NCBI GenBank assembly: GCA_019347595.1
Contig: JAHWLA010000051.1
Location: 1-12,991, forward strand
Reading direction: 5' to 3'
Length of the DNA stretch: 12,991 nt
Source: Actinomycetota bacterium
GTDB lineage: Bacteria; Actinomycetota; Acidimicrobiia; Acidimicrobiales; JAHWLA01
The first letter of the stretch is position 1; each line of letters opens with the position of its first letter. The position numbers and the translations under genes were made by a program. The notes below the pieces were generated by a model. It had not been told where the DNA came from and searched no databases. It saw only the letters and a program-made list of their open reading frames with translations. Below are positions 11,896 to 12,991 of the stretch, piece after piece.

Positions 11896-12991
11896 TCGAC
11901 ACCGAGCTCGTCAAGAAGGACTTCCCGATCCTCGACCGGGAAGTGCACGGCAAGCGGGTCGTCTACCTCGACTCCGCTGCGTCCTCGCAGAAGCCGTCGT
12001 CGGTCATCGACGCCATGCGGCAGTACTACGAGACGACCCACGCCAACGTGCACCGCGGCGTCTACACCATGGCGGAGGAGGCCACCCAGCTCTACGAGGG
12101 CACCCGCCGCAAGATCGCCCGCTTCATCGGAGCGACCGAGGAGCGGGAGATCGTCTTCACCAAGAACGCCACCGAGGCCATCAACCTGGTGTCGCACTCG
12201 TGGGGTCGAACCAACCTGCGGGCGGGCGACGCCGTGCTCCTCAGCGAGATCGAGCACCACGCCAACCTCGTGCCCTGGCTCATGCTCAAGGCCGAGCTCG
12301 GCATCGAGCTGCGCTACCTGCCCATGGCCGACGACGGCAACCTCGACCTCACCGACCTCGACCGGCTGGTCGACGGCGTGAAGCTCGTCAGCATCACCGG
12401 CCTGTCGAACGTGCTCGGCACCATCCCCCCCGTACGGCGCATCGCCGACGCCGCGCACGCAGTGGGCGCCCTGGTGTGCGTCGACGGCAGCCAGTACGTC
12501 CCCCACATGCGCACCGAGGTGCACGAGCTGGGCGCCGACTTCTTCGCCTTCACCGGCCACAAGATGCTCGGCCCCACCGGCATCGGCGTGCTGTGGGCGC
12601 GCACCGAGTTGCTGGAGGCCATGCCGCCGTTCCTCGGCGGCGGCGACATGATCCGCGACGTCCGTCTCGACGGTTTCGTGCCCAACGACATCCCGTGGAA
12701 GTTCGAGGCGGGCACGCCGCCCATCGCCGAGGTCATCGGGCTGGGCGCGGCGATCGACTACCTCAGCGCGCTGGGCATGGAGGCCGTGCGCGAGCACGAG
12801 ATCGAACTGACGGCCTACGCCATGCGCTCGCTCAAGGGGCGCTACGGCGACGACATCACCATTTACGGCCCGTCCGAGCCCGCGGGCCGCGGCGGCGTGC
12901 TCAGTTTCGCCTTCCGGGGCATCCACCCGCACGACATCTCACAGGTGCTCGACCAGCACGCGGTGTGCGTGCGAGCGGGCCACCACTGCGC
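11886..12991 (+). CDS. sufS: Cysteine desulfurase SufS (partial, 3' end outside window)
   Basis: PLP-dependent cysteine desulfurase that takes sulfur from L-cysteine for Fe-S assembly. The visible 368 residues start MAVIDTELVKKDFPIL. Motifs are LDSAASSQKP (29-37), HANVHRGVY (52-60), EIEHHANLVPW (121-131, His124 stacking on PLP), VDGSQ (199-203; Asp200, Gln203) and TGHKMLGP with PLP lysine Lys226. The last full codon is Cys368 of RAGHHC, the catalytic persulfide-forming cysteine, so only the tail of about 40-50 residues is missing. The family usually has DGAQ where this has DGSQ. ATG at 11886 overlaps the sufC end by 10 bp. A SufU-type partner is expected downstream but not visible. Confidence 0.95.
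   Translation, partial: MAVIDTELVKKDFPILDREVHGKRVVYLDSAASSQKPSSVIDAMRQYYETTHANVHRGVYTMAEEATQLYEGTRRKIARFIGATEEREIVFTKNATEAINLVSHSWGRTNLRAGDAVLLSEIEHHANLVPWLMLKAELGIELRYLPMADDGNLDLTDLDRLVDGVKLVSITGLSNVLGTIPPVRRIADAAHAVGALVCVDGSQYVPHMRTEVHELGADFFAFTGHKMLGPTGIGVLWARTELLEAMPPFLGGGDMIRDVRLDGFVPNDIPWKFEAGTPPIAEVIGLGAAIDYLSALGMEAVREHEIELTAYAMRSLKGRYGDDITIYGPSEPAGRGGVLSFAFRGIHPHDISQVLDQHAVCVRAGHHC

Overview
The window is very GC-rich, uses GTG and TTG starts freely, and is packed with short overlapping gene pairs. Its proteins (an RpiB with the GGSGxGEQIAANK signature of actinobacterial enzymes, a short actinobacterial-type HhH-GPD protein, a SUF cluster, acyl-CoA dehydrogenase) point to a high-GC actinobacterium, most likely near Acidimicrobiia. 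That placement is inferred from gene style, not from a marker gene. No rRNA, tRNA, CRISPR array, insertion sequence or prophage gene is visible. The content is mostly chromosomal housekeeping and central metabolism.

Layout, left to right. Positions 3-54 are a perfect 52-bp palindrome. It is followed on the + strand by an HhH-GPD DNA-repair protein and a thiamine pair, thiS-thiE, whose coding regions overlap. Convergent to thiE is a minus-strand operon: a 67-aa Cys-rich protein, then an amidohydrolase-2 enzyme, then an alpha/beta hydrolase. Upstream of that operon, about 3472-3695 holds no convincing long gene. On the minus strand it can fold extensively and carries a near-exact complement of the 16S rRNA 3' end. 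A minus-strand membrane-anchored protein of unknown function and a plus-strand rpiB then diverge from one 28-bp spacer.

rpiB converges on a minus-strand acyl-CoA dehydrogenase. The dehydrogenase diverges from a metallo-beta-lactamase-fold hydrolase that is translationally coupled to a 99-aa unknown. The spacer between the divergent genes holds a 20-bp TetR-type operator candidate. Further right, a 70-aa single-pass membrane protein, an M3 oligoendopeptidase and a 712-aa amylo-alpha-1,6-glucosidase-like protein all lie on the minus strand. The last two overlap by 4 bp. The window ends with sufC-sufS on the plus strand (Fe-S cluster assembly), sufS being cut immediately after its catalytic cysteine.

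Two themes run through the window. First, almost every gene boundary carries a long, often perfect inverted repeat without a T-tract. Two of these (1554-1592 and 4660-4702) are copies of one dispersed element, and one supplies the stop codon of thiE. Second, several genes have a TANNNT -10-like hexamer 5-10 nt before the start codon, which suggests widespread leaderless transcription. I see no clearly new multi-gene system. The best candidates for something undescribed are the minus-strand RNA region at 3472-3695 and the palindromic repeat family.
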